Assembly: GCA_007449985.2 (NCBI GenBank) | Contig: VIIQ02000121.1 | Coordinates: 186,001-250,000 of the forward strand | Reading direction: 5' to 3' | Length of the DNA stretch: 64,000 nt | Origin: Desmodesmus armatus | Lineage: Eukaryota; Chlorophyta; Chlorophyceae; Sphaeropleales; Scenedesmaceae | Shown here: positions 46,959 to 58,808 of the stretch, piece by piece | Numbering within the stretch: the stretch's first letter is position 1 | How the letters are laid out: each line of letters opens with the position of its first letter | Notes under the pieces: generated by a model | What the model saw: the letters and a program-made list of their open reading frames with translations, nothing else | The model's database searches: none | What the model was told of the DNA's origin: nothing | Made by a program: the position numbers and the translations under genes

Positions 46959-47859
46959 GTTGCCCTGAAAGCTGGTACGATCAGCATTGCAAAAGCCATT
47001 TTTGTGTCATGAAGGAAGTTTGGGAAGCGTATGGCAGCGAATGGTGGACGCGCATTGACAACGCCCGGGTCTGCTGCTTGCGCTACGTATACGTGGTGAA
47101 GGTCACCCGCTGTATTTTGTTGGCGCTCAAAACGACATTACGCTTCATCTCGAGTGCTTGCGCCCAGACTGCGATCACAGTTCTACCTCGGAGACATGAC
47201 GTCACAGCCGTTTGCCTTGCAAACAAGCTTGTCTGTCGCCAAGTAGGCCTGCCTTATGCGCCCGTTGGTGCTTGGCTGCCTTTGCTACGCACAGCAATAT
47301 TCCTTGTGTCAGAACGGGATGAAGCAAGCTGTAGACAAATTGGGTATACTGTACATTGTAAAGTTGTGGCTTTGTTGTGCAGGGCCGGTTGTGCAAGGCT
47401 TGTAATAATACCCCTGTCGTTGTGTATTGAAAACGACATATGGGGGGGGGGGACAGGCCAACGCAACAAGTGCATTCGTTGCTCTGGGAAAGGTACGGTC
47501 AGGGGTAGGGTATCGGGCTGAAGAAGCTGCAAATGCCTCGGAGCCACCCCACCTCGGCTGACTGCTGTGCAGTTGTTACAAAGACATCCATGCAGGAGTC
47601 ACAGCAACAACGCCGCTGTATGCGCACGCCGCTGCAGGCCCACAGTTTTAACCAGAACATCATGATGGACCAAAGTCAAGGAAGACATGAGTGCACTGAA
47701 ACACAGGCTGCCATCCCCCAAACATCAAAATCCCGGACACCCGGTACAAACCAAAATTGTATACAGTGTTGTACAGCAGTAGTGCACATGCAACATGGCC
47801 GTGCGCGTTCAAACCTTCACTGACGGCTCACACAGCGCAAACTGCGTCAAGCGCAGTTA
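46959..47859. other. intergenic, RLK-E start to the nocturnin-like gene 3' end
   Basis: About 900 nt. It should hold the RLK-E promoter and the 3' UTR of the upstream gene. It contains a 10-base G run at 47442-47451. No family exon, tRNA or transposon end was seen. Confidence 0.4.
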
Positions 47860-50753
47860 CTACGCGTCAACCCAACCGAATTGGCAGGTGACCGCCATGT
47901 GGTCCGAGGGGTACATGGTGTTCGGCAACCCAGAGGGCCCGATTTCTGCTTCACTCAGCATCCGCCACCGAGTGACGGGCACAAGCTGCGCACCAGTGTA
48001 CCAGATGTAGTCAATGGTGCGCTTGGCCACACCGCTGCTGCGAAACTTCCACGTTGTGAACTCCTGCCCCTCCTGAGCAAGTGCAGGCACAGCCTGCTCA
48101 CCTGCCCCCGGCCCACCTCCAATGGGCTGACGGTTATTGCTGCTGCTGCCGCCGCTGCTGGCAGCAACCGCGTCTGCTGCCCCTGCAGCCATGCTGCTTG
48201 CTGCGTTGCCACTGCGGACCGAATTGGTGGCGCCCTCACTGCTGCTGCCATTGCCATTGGTAGGTTGTGCTGGTGACACACTGCTTCTGCCGTTGCTGCT
48301 GCCGTTGCCATTGCTGCCATTACTGCCATTGCTACCCGCTGCTGCTCCTGTGCTGGAAGCCCACGGCACATCCCATATGCTATTGAGCCCCAATTCATGC
48401 TCTTGGAGGGCCTGCACACAGCACAGGAACAGCTACCATCCTGACTACCACAACTCCCACAGCAAGGAATTTCGGTGGCACTTGGCTGCTTGGCTGGTAC
48501 ATGCACGTCATGCCATGCCTATTGCTCCCAAATATTCACAGCAAGCGAGGGTTGCTGCATTCAAATGTCAAACAATGCAGGGACGCAACAGCATGTGTAT
48601 GCACGGCAGACCAAGCGCAGTCAGGTGCAGACAACTCAAACCCGAGTGTGAAACGGCCAGCAGCCACCACCTGCACCATGCTAGCACCCACTGTGCGCAT
48701 GCCGAAGTACCCGCCAGCAACGCAACGACCTGGCACCATCCACCTGCTCACCTGCACTGTGTCACTGTCCGGCGTGGTGTTGAAGTCACCACACAGCAGG
48801 ACCGCAGCTGGCTGCAGCATTGCTGGACTGCTGGTGCCGTTGCTGCCCGCCAGGTTCGCTGGAGGCTGCTGCTGCTGCTGCAGCTGAAGATGGCGCTCCT
48901 GCATGTGCTCCACCTCCTGCAACAGTTGCCGCACCTACACACAACACAGCAGCAGTCAGCACACAACTTCGGAATGTCACATCTTTGGATGGTTGCATTG
49001 GCTGGTTGCACTCCCTGTGTCTCCACACAGGATCAACTGTGCATCAGCCTGTGCAAATCACCCCACACAAAGTCTCTGCAGACCTTGACTGTAGACAGTC
49101 TGGACAGGACAAGCACGCAATGGCAGGCATGCTTTGGCTCAGATCAGATCAGATCAGCCCTGCTGTGATCGCTATGCCGTGCTGGTTGTGTGCCTGTAGT
49201 GCTGGTGGTGCTGCTTGTGCTGCGCACCTGGTGCACTCGTGTCTGCTCATGGTCTGTCCCCGCCTTGGCTTTGAGGTGTGTAACAGCTACCAGCACATGC
49301 TTCTGCGCCTGCTTGTCATGCAACAGGGCTGTCACAAAGCCCTGTGCTGCTGGGTGTCCATCCAGCGATTCAAAGCAGTGCGCTGCACAGGTGCAGGTAC
49401 AGCCGCAGACATTGACATAATTTCTGCCTACAGCGCTGCCACTGTTGCCCCCCAATCGATGACGGAATGGCAGTCAAGCTTATGGCACATACATCTGACA
49501 TGCACCTGCTGGCTACCCCTGCACTGGCTGTGCACCACCAAACTTGCCAGCAGAAACAATTCTGTCAACAACCTCAGCTTCCTGCATCCCCGCATGAGGC
49601 TCGTCTCACCCCCTGCATGCAGCGCAGGCCCGTTCGCGCATTGAGTGGTGTGGCCATACCTGCTGGTGCTGGGCTGCAGCTGAACCGGCTGTGCCTGTAG
49701 AACAGTGCAATGCCGTCTGCTGGAAAGCCAAACTTGGTTGCGGGTGAGGGCTTCTTGGCCCTGAAGAAGCAGGAATATCCCTCTGGAACCAGCGCCTGTG
49801 CCAGCACGTCTGCAGGCACAGCACACAGTAAAGTGCAGATGCTGAAAGGGGCAAAGAGCCTTTGCTGCTGCCCCTGGCAGTGCCAGGCTGGCGCTGCACA
49901 TTGAGCGTTTGGAGTGACTGACGCTGGATACAAGCACTCTGGTTATCATGACCGACTGCACGTACACAGCTGCTTGTGCCTTCAAAATCGCAGCAACGCC
50001 GGCTCAGCTGCGCCTAACGCACCAAAATGGTTCAACTCCTGCAGACAAATGATGTCAGCATCTGCCTCCCGGACCTCCTGCAGTATCAGTGGCAGCCTGT
50101 GCTCCCACTGCAAGCAGCTGATAGGGACCTGCAGGTCAGCACACTTGGTGGTTGGTTGCTGCTGTGTGCTGCTTGCATGCTGCATCAGGCATGTCGAGTA
50201 CAGCATCTGCACAGCTTCAGCACGCGGCAGTGCATTGCTGGTAGGCCATCATTACCTTGACAAAATCGCCACTTTGGGCTAGGCCATCAGCCTGTAGCAA
50301 TGGCCACGGGGGCAGGACAGAACAAGCAAGAGGTTGGCAGGGTCATCGCGTCATGCAGCAACCGACATAACTGTATGTACTCTCAAATGGTTCCTGTCAC
50401 CCAATGCAGTGATCAATCACCGCTGATAACAGCACAGCAGCTGCGGGTGCAGGTTCCGCTATTAGCTGCTGTTGGGTGGTGAACACCCTGGACTGGTACC
50501 CATCACCATGTGCTCGTTGCAGCATGACACTCACCAACACGTTGAAGGTACAGACCCGGAAGGGGTGCTTGCTGGGGGTGCTGCTTGTCTGTAAGCAGAT
50601 CTGTCTCCTCTCCACCTTTCCACTGTCAGAAACAGGGCCGTGCATCAACAGTTTGGGTAGCTTCCCAAAAACACCTCCGAAAACTGCTGTCCTGCAGTTC
50701 CTCCGTGCTCGGACTGCTCCTGCTGGCCCCCCACAAAGAGAATGCAGCAACAT
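47860..50753 (-). CDS. nocturnin-like endonuclease/exonuclease/phosphatase-family protein
   Basis: Exons: 50753-50535 (basic N-terminus, then FRVCTFNVL), 50291-50256 (ADGLAQSGDFVK), 50128-50023 (WEHRLPLILQEV; ICLQELNHF), 49809-49660 (FGFPADGIALFYRHSRF), about 49345-49232 (VLVAVTHLKAKAG), 48935-48755 (VLLCGDFNTTPDSDTVQ) and 48411-47860. The metal-binding Glu of CLQE, the THLKA, GDFN and SDH motifs are all present, so a catalytically competent EEP fold is expected. The last exon has TTWKFRSSG, RTIDYIWYT, AEIGPSGLP and YPSDHMAV, which match nocturnin better than CCR4 or Angel. Animal nocturnin acts as an NADP(H) 2'-phosphatase and was first described as a deadenylase. The substrate here is not shown. 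The N-terminus is rich in Arg and poor in acids, so an organelle-targeting peptide is possible. A poly-Ser/Asn/Gly insert breaks the last exon. The start of the fifth exon is uncertain. Confidence 0.8.
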
Positions 50754-51209
50754 GTGTCATGGCCCAAAGCAGACCAACATCGTCATTGAGGCTAATGATT
50801 GCTATATGGAATCACATTGCTTGCAATGCAATGCACTCTGCTTTCACTTTTACGTAGCGGTTTCTGCAAGGAGGTTTTTGTGCCTCGGCAAACAAATCAT
50901 GATCGAGCACTCACTTGGGTGTTGGTTGCCTAGCTAGTACGTGTTGGTGTGCCTGCATGCCTCCCGCGTGCCTTCCGGTTCACGGGGATCAAATCCTACA
51001 CTTAGACAGTTTGACACTCGCTACGGCCGCGCGGCGCTGCCATGGTGCATTATGTCAATAACGAGGCATCTTGAGCTGTTTGGTGCCCTCCTTGAGGTTG
51101 CGGCTGCAACATCGTGCGGCAGCAGTTTGCAGCTACCCAGGTTGTAGGGCACGCACGGCCCTTCAAGCGCAACATGCTGGAGCAAGACAAGCGTCCGAGA
51201 CCTTTGACG
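50754..51209. promoter_or_regulatory. putative bidirectional promoter
   Basis: The ATG of the nocturnin-like gene (50753, minus) and that of RLK-F (51210, plus) are only 456 nt apart and diverge. Both core promoters and 5' UTRs must lie in this space unless there are upstream non-coding exons. I see no clear TATA box or repeated regulatory motif. Confidence 0.5.
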
Positions 51210-54200
51210 ATGGATGCAGCACAGCAGCTGGCCAGACTCGTCACATCAGCAGCCTTGCTGCTGTTGTGCATTATGGCGCTGTTGCCTGCAGTGCATGCAC
51301 AGCAAGCGATCCAGTTCCTGCCTAGTGGGCTCTCGGCTCTCAACGCAGGTTTGTGGGTCTCTTGGTGTCCTTGGCAGGGGCAGCATCGTGCGTTTCGTTG
51401 TGCAACAGCTTGCGCACAGTGGCCAAGGCATGCCAGCATGCGTCAAACCCCGGTGCTGCCGCTGATGTGCTGCTTTGTGTGATCTGCTGGTGCAGGCGTA
51501 AATGCGCGCCTGATATATCGTCAGGAGGGGCTGGTAGAAAACTGGAAGGACCCCACAGTCAACGCCGTCTACGTTGCAGGTGAGTCTGCTGGGCTGCACA
51601 TCATCCCATCTTTGCATTGCGCACACTGCAGACAACGGCAGCAGTAATGAGCACTGCATGACGCAGTCATGGTTGAAATGCCTGGTGCATGCACGCCTCT
51701 TTCTGTGGCAAGGGAGTTATGTGGCAAGGGAGTTAGTTGGCAACTCAGGTCTGCTGTTGTGCCGACTTGCAGAGGACGTCGAGCTGGATCCAGAATTCTG
51801 GAGAAGCCAGTTTGCTGAGACAGGGGGCGTCGCACGTGTTGGCCCGAAGGAAACATCGCAGAATTTCACGGTAACATCAGGTGCGGCAGGCGCAGTTCGC
51901 TCAACGGGCAAGCATGGCTGTGGTTCTGCATTGCGCGGTGGTCGGTTCCGTCAGAGCTGAGCAGTGATACAGAACCAGCTGACCAACTGGGCTTGGCGCA
52001 AATGGTCATCTGCCCGGTGCATCCTGCTTTTTGCCAGGATTCACAGCTTGTAGTGACATAGAGCTGTGTAGGCGGAAAAGCTTGGGGGGGTGCAGCTGTG
52101 AGCCAAGGGCACCACGTAGCCTGTCCACGAATCGAACAATGTTCAGAGCAAATCTCAGGTGCGTACGTGTGCTGCTGGTGCTGTACCTGTACATGCCCTC
52201 CTCCTGAAGGTACTTGTGCTCTGGACAACTGTTCTGAAATACCATCTGTAGGCGACAATTACACTGAAGACACACGTCCAACAATCGACTTCAGTGGGAT
52301 GGCCAATGTGATGCTGGTTACGGGGGGCTTCCTTACATTCAACAACGTCAGGTTCTTTGACATCGCCGAAACAACTGGATATACCTACAATCCCAGCCAG
52401 CCCTACATCAACAGGGCCGTAGGCTTCGGCCTGTGGCCCACCATTGCTCTGGCACCACAGGCACGGGTGAGTGGGTGGGTGGCAACAGCAGCACTGCTAG
52501 TCTTGGCATTTCCTGCGCATTGCCGGGCTGGGTGTCTCTTGCGCAAGGCCTTCCTCATTGGGGCGCCACAGACCGAAGCTGTTGCTGCACACAGGCCCTG
52601 TCCTGCACACAGTGTGTGCACAGCAACAGCGCATGTGTCCCTTTGTATAATTCCGTGCGTAAGGGTGCATTGCTTATCATTTGTGTCCTGCAGGTGAACC
52701 TCATCAATGTGTCAGTATCCTACTTCAACCCGTCCCCACTGGACAACTGCGAGCAGTACAACACCAAGGCGGTCTTTGGGCTGAAGCAAGCCTACAATGA
52801 CAGCAACGTTGTTATAGTCAACAATACTGGCGGCAGGCTGATAGGCCCTGTCTCCATCCCTGTGCTTGTGGTCGATGCCAAGTCCAACACAACAGGTGTG
52901 ATGCAGAGCACCTGTAGGACCCAGTTTTCTCGTGTACACCTCAGCTGTCAGGCTGGGTGGCTGCTTTGACACTGCTCTGCGCCTGCCAGACCCTCAAAGC
53001 ACTTTGCCAGAGGCTGAGCTTGCCTGAGCACACTCTATGCCATGCATTGACATGGTTGCATGCCATGCATTGACATGGTTGCATTGCCTTCATGTTTGCT
53101 CATGCTGGCTCACTATTTAGCCTGTGAAGCTTCCTGGTGGCTGCAAGCCAGTTGCGCCAAGCCATGGCAAACACTCATCTGCTGTGTCTGCTCTGCATGT
53201 TGCCCATTTGTGTGTTTGTGCAGTTGGCAACGCAACCGCGGTCTTTCAAAATGTCACGTTCAACTGCCTTCCTCCAAGATACGCCAGTCCAGCGTCCAGT
53301 GGTAAGTTGCCAGTGGTTGCACAGCACAAAGTTGCGCCGCAGCGTATCATGCACACCATGACTAAGGCATGCATGCATGCTGGCTAGCTAGCTAGCTTGC
53401 GGACACTGTTGGTCGCAGCCCTATAGTAGCACACATGCCACAGGGGTCTGAAGCGTAGGAAATACTCCTTGTTGGTGCCTAACAGAGCCAGCAAGCAAGT
53501 GGCCCACTACCACACACATGGCAATCCCCTGACTGCTTTGATATGTGCCTGTGTGTTGCGTCAGTAGGCCTATCCACTGGTGCACTGGCAGCAGCCATTG
53601 CAGTGCCGGTCGCTGTGGTTGCGGCACTTCTGCTGGCCTGCTGCTGCATCAGGCGCCGCAACCTGCGCCGCAGGAAGGCTGCCCAGGCGCAGGCCCTGCA
53701 GGACAGCAAGGATCTTGAGGCAGGATCTCTGCAGGTGCTGCCTGCTGACAACGTTAGCAGAGTCAGCTATAGGGACCAAAACGACCGTGGCATGCAGGTG
53801 CGAATGAAGCTCTGCAGAGGCTCGTCTGCTACTGCATGCTTCCTGCAATGTTGCAACCCATCAGATGTTATACCGCGCTCTGCACTACGAATGGACTGTT
53901 GTGCTCAGGCACAGTGAGGCGACGTGACTTGTAGGGCGATTCAGGTCTGCATATCAATGATTCCGACACACCACAAAGTAGTACAGAGGGGTTGTCAACA
54001 GGAATGTGCACATTTGGTGATCGTTGCTGCCATTTTGCTTGCGCTGGACCCCTCTTCCCTCACAGGGTGGCCTTGCAACAGGCGGGCGTGTTTCCAGCAA
54101 CGACAATGGCTCTTCCTCCTCAACCATCCGCAGCTTCCTGGCCATACCTCCAGAATCCACCCTTATGGACGGCATCCTAGGCTCACGCCGCAACCCCCAC

Positions 54201-57200
54201 AGCACTGGCGGCAGCAGCGGCAGCGGAAGGCGTAACAACGCTGGCGCCTCAGGATCCTCTTCAGCCAGCATCCTAACCCCTGTGGGCTCCATGCCACTTG
54301 CTGTGGTTCCCAGCAGCAGCCATGGCACCGTTGGTGCTGGGGCCCGTGGCAGCTCCTCAGCAGGGACAGACAGCAGCAGCATGGGGGTGCTGCACATGGG
54401 AGCGAGTAACAGCAGCGGAGAGAACCCCGGCAGTGCGCTTGGCAGCAGTGGTGGGAAGCAGTCTGCTGCAGAGAAGTATGCCAGCATTGTATCACTGCTG
54501 AAGACGAGGTCTGACATTGCTGTGCTGAGGGAGCTGAAGATTGGACCACTGCTGGGGAGGGGCTCTTACGGGCGCGTGTATCGCGGTGAGCGGATATGCA
54601 GTACTCCGGAGGTTTGCTCAAGAGGTTGCTGCTTAAGAGGTTGGAGGTGGTGCGTCTGGTCAGATAGTGCTGCTCAGCATGATGCGCATGCATGCATGCT
54701 GAAGGCTTGCTTGAGTGTTTGGTGCACCTTGATTGTAATGCAGCATACAACCAACATCATGCATGCTGAAGGCTTGAGTGTTTGGGGGGCTCAGTAGTCC
54801 TGCAGCGTGCAGGAGTGAGCGGTTCTACTGAGCAGGATGCAAGTGCAGCAACAACCCTGGATGGTACACGGCTGCTTCCCTGCAGGTCGCTGGAAGGCCA
54901 CCACTGTCGCTGTGAAGATCATTGAACATGCTGAAGGTGCGTTCACTTTGCGTGCTCTGCCTGCTTCAAGCCCCTGCATCGGCATGTATGGCCGCAAATG
55001 CTCTTTGTTGATGGGATGTGGTTTCAACCTGTAACATGGCATAGCTAAAGCAACCAACAGTGCCCAAAGTGCCAGCAGGCCAGCTGGTACCACTGCAAAC
55101 CGGTTTGCACTGCAATCACTGTAGGCCTGCTGATCCCTACAGCAAAGCCTGCAACAAGGAAGACATACTTAACATGGTTGATTATTTATTGAACATTCAC
55201 TTGTTCCATCACTGCACACACCACTGTTTGCCGCGCCTGCGCAGGCTCTCCTGGCACCGCAAGCAGTGGCGGCAAGAAGATCAGTGTCGGCAGGGAGTCT
55301 CTGCTGGCAACCTCCATCAGCCATCCCAACGTGGTGCAGACGTACCACATCAGCACAATGACGGTGGCGCACCGCAGTGCCCTTGCCAACACCTGGTTGG
55401 CAGCGGCAGAAGGCTCTGGGGGTGATGCTGCTAAGCACGCCTCGCCCCAGCACACCCAGCAAGAGCAGGATGCAGACAGCAGCTCTGACGACAACAGCCA
55501 AGGCAGCATCGAGGCGCAGCAGAAGAACCTCCTGGAAACCTGGCTCATCATGGAGGTGCGGGATTGTGCTGGAGAGACCCAGGCAGCAGCTTGCAGGATG
55601 GACAAGGCAGCAGCATGCAGGATGGACAACATAGGTGTTGGCGGCAGGAAATATCGGGGCTAGTGGCACCAGCACGCACTGCAGGATCCTGCACACAACT
55701 TGATGGTCCACTGCTTTCCCATAATGTCCATCAATGCGTCAAGCATGGGCCGCAGTGGCATGTCAGCCTTGACAGACACGGGAACAATGTTACGCCAAAT
55801 CTTACTGGTGCGGAACCTGCTGCTGGTTGTGTGCTGGCTGCAGTTCTGTGAGAAGGGCAGCTTGGAGCGTGCCGTGAATCAGGGCAGGTTCATCAGGCGC
55901 GCAGACAAGGAGCCAGAGATGGTGAGCCACCCAGCCCGAGGGCAGCATCAAACATCATGCATGCGGTTGGTGTTGCACAGTGATGCGCGGTACAAAGTTT
56001 TCCACTGCCTGGCCATGCCATGCTGTGCTGAGATTTTCCACTGCCTTGCCATGCCATGCTGTGCTGAGCATCTGTAGTGGCATATGGCCCTGCTAGACCC
56101 ATGCATGTGCGCCCTTGCATGCTGCACTCCTGCACGTCTGCCTGCAACATGTGCCCGCCCTCTGCACTTGTCTGTCCAGGTTGGCATCTACAAGGCTCTG
56201 CTGGACACTGCGTCAGGCCTGGACTACCTGCACTCCATCGGCGTGGTGCACGGCGACCTTAAGACAGCAAACGTGCTGCTCAAGGGCAGTGCCAAGGACA
56301 TCCGCGGCTTCATGTGCAAGATCACCGACTTCGGTTTGAGCAGGGTGCTGGACCTGGACGCCACACGCACAGCCACATACGGTGAGAGCTGTGTCAGGTT
56401 TGGTTGTCACAGGCTCCGCAGCCTGTCTGGCAGGTAGCATGCCGTGCAGTGTGCTCTGCGCAGCGCCTGCAGCGACTGCAGGGTGATTTCTTGAACAGCG
56501 TGAGACTGTGCCGCGATAATTGGTTGGTACTTGCTCAGGCTGACCTACATGCATGCGTGCAATGTAGCAGTCTGTGGCAACTATTCACACAGGCCATGGG
56601 CCAGCCAAGGATCACTCCTGCTCCTGCCGCCACGCACTGCCATGGCCAGCATGGCATCACTCACCTATGTGGGTATTGAGCCCCACACCGAAGTCACTCT
56701 CTTGTGTTGACGCTCTGTGCTGTCCTGTTGTCGTTCCCTGCAGGCACCATCGTGTACATGCCCAAGGAGCTGCTGCTGACTGGCCGCATGACGCAAGCAA
56801 CTGACATCTATTCTTTTGGCCTCATGAGTGAGTCCCTCACGCACTAACTGTTGCGGAAACCACACAGTGCCAGCCCCCACTGCACGCATGCAGCCTTTTT
56901 GCCATTGTATCGGTGTGCATACTTGCTGGCCGGCTGGTTGGCACCAGAAGGGGTACTGTGCTGAGTCGACACTAGCAGGTTTGAGGTGCCGTCTCCTGGT
57001 TTCAAGCAGCTGCCACTTCGAATTGTTCTGACCAGGCGTGTGTTGCTGTTGCAGTGTGGGAGTTGTACACCAGCTCTCGTGTGTTTGATGAGGGCCTGTC
57101 CATAGGCCAGATGTTCTACATGATTGCGTACCAGAACTGGCGACCAAACATCCCAGACGGCTGCCCGCCCGGATTCATAGAGCTTATGACCTCCTGCTGG

Positions 57201-58808
57201 CACGAGGACCCAGAGCAGCGCCCCACAGCACAGCAGCTGCTGCGACGCCTGCAGAAGCTCTACGTGCAGGCCAAGCAGGAGCTCTCAGCCAGGAAGCAGG
57301 CAGACCAAGCAGCTGCCGACGCCGGCGCTGCTGCAGCTGCCCAGATGCTTGATGAGTCTTCAGTCCGAGTGAGTCTGGAGTCTAGTGTTGGAGGTTCAGC
57401 AGGTTCCAGCGGCCGTGCAGCGGCAGCAGGGTCTGGTGGGCAGGGTCCTGCAGGCGCCAGTACACAAAAGCCGCGCGCTAAGCCAGCAGCATCACCATTT
57501 GCAGGCTCCGGGAGCAGTATGGCTGACTCAGTCATGGGGCCTCTGGGGTCTGGTGGGCCGGCGCTGGGCAGCGGCAGCCTGCATCTGAGTGGCCTCACTG
57601 TGAGTGGCGGGGGCAGCGACGGGCCTAAGGAGGGCTCGGGCAGCGCGGAGGGAGGGGGCAGCGCGGAGGACGGCTATAGGCCCTATGCTGCTGCAGTGCT
57701 CAACCGCGGGCGCAGCGGCCCGCTAGCTACGGGCTCAGTGGCCAGCGGCATCCACAGCTCAGCACAGCGCAGCAGCGCAGGACGCAGGCAGCTCCCACAG
57801 GGCGGTTCGGTTGCAGCCACCCCTGCCGGCAGCAACCCTGGGCCTTTGAGCCCTACTTTGGGCCCTACACAGAGAGGTGCTGCGGGTGGTACCGTGTCCC
57901 CCTTTGGTACATCCCCCACCAGCGGTGAGATAGAGGCCTATGATGACATCACCACAGAGTGCCTGCTGCAGAACATCAGCACCTACAGCAACGTCCAGGA
58001 TGCAGATGCCTGGGAGGAGGATGCAGACTGCGCAGGGTTCTTTGGGGAGCCTGGGCGTCCAGGCCAGCGGGGCGCGCGTGCTGCCGGTCCTGGCAGCACC
58101 GTGGAGCTTACCAACCACCCCCAGGGTCGGGGTCAGGACCCACGCGCCTGGGCGCGGGGGCCAGGTGGGGCAGTGAGCGCAGGAGGCTCTCCACAGGGCG
58201 GCGGGCCAGCAGACCTAGGGCGGGATGACAGCTTCAGGGACAGCTTCTCCACCGGCACCATGCCGTCAGTCGCTGCTGACAGCAACAGCTGGCTCGGGTC
58301 CCAGAGCTCCCGCAGCTTTGGTGGCAGCACACAGCCCTCAGGCAGGATCAGCAGCAGCCAGAACCTGGGCTCTGGGGCTGCCATGCCCCCGGTGTCACCC
58401 ACACATGGCTCTGGCACTAGCTACAGGGACAGCTTTGAGGGTGGCCATGGCGTTTTGACGGATGGAGCTGCTGCTGGTGGTGGTGCAGCTGGTGGTGGGG
58501 TGCAAGGTGCAGGAGGGCTGCTGCCTCCCGCAGCGCCCTCTAGGGCCAGCTATGGGACACTGCAGACTGTGCACGAGGGGTCTGGGCCGCTGGAGGGTGG
58601 TGCCGCCAGCCCGCAGATCAGCCCTGACGGCACCTTTGATGATGCAGTGGGCCAGGCAACAGCGGCTATGGCGCAGGCGGCAATGCAGCCGCAGCCAGCA
58701 CAGGCAGTAGGGGTTCAGCCGCAGCGGGCAGCGGCAGGGGCTCCTGCATCGCCGTTTGCTGCTTTGTCACAGAGGGCTGGCAGCTTGTTTGCTCCTTTCA
58801 AGCCCTGA
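51210..58808 (+). CDS. RLK-F, intact receptor-like TKL kinase (inverted copy)
   Basis: Exons: 51210-51348 (signal peptide LVTSAALLLLCIMALLPAVHA), 51496-51579 (ARLIYRQEGLVENW), 51773-51880, about 52209-52466 (IDFSGMANVMLVTGGFLTF), 52694-52895, 53224-53301 (GNATAVFQNVTFNC), 53566-53797 (transmembrane VPVAVVAALLLACCCI, then RRRNLRRRK), 54066-54586 (Ser/Gly linker; GRGSYGRVYRG), 54886-54936 (TVAVKIIEH), 55245-55555, 55844-55921, 56180-56381 (HGDLKTANVLL; DFGLSRV), 56744-56827 and 57055-58808. The last exon finishes the kinase (MLDES follows), then about 480 Gly/Ser/Ala-rich residues to TGA. In-frame ATGs at 51114 and 51174 exist; 51210 best places the signal peptide. Kinase residues are intact, with the non-RD HGD loop. 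Sequence and hinge-intron position pair it with RLK-E. It is the only copy on the plus strand. Confidence 0.82.

Noticed and set aside
48137..49168. A 343-codon plus-strand frame over the nocturnin-like gene.
   Set aside because: Its start is a Leu/Ala-rich complement of poly-Ser/Gly codons on the other strand; the minus strand has conserved catalytic motifs and consistent splice sites.
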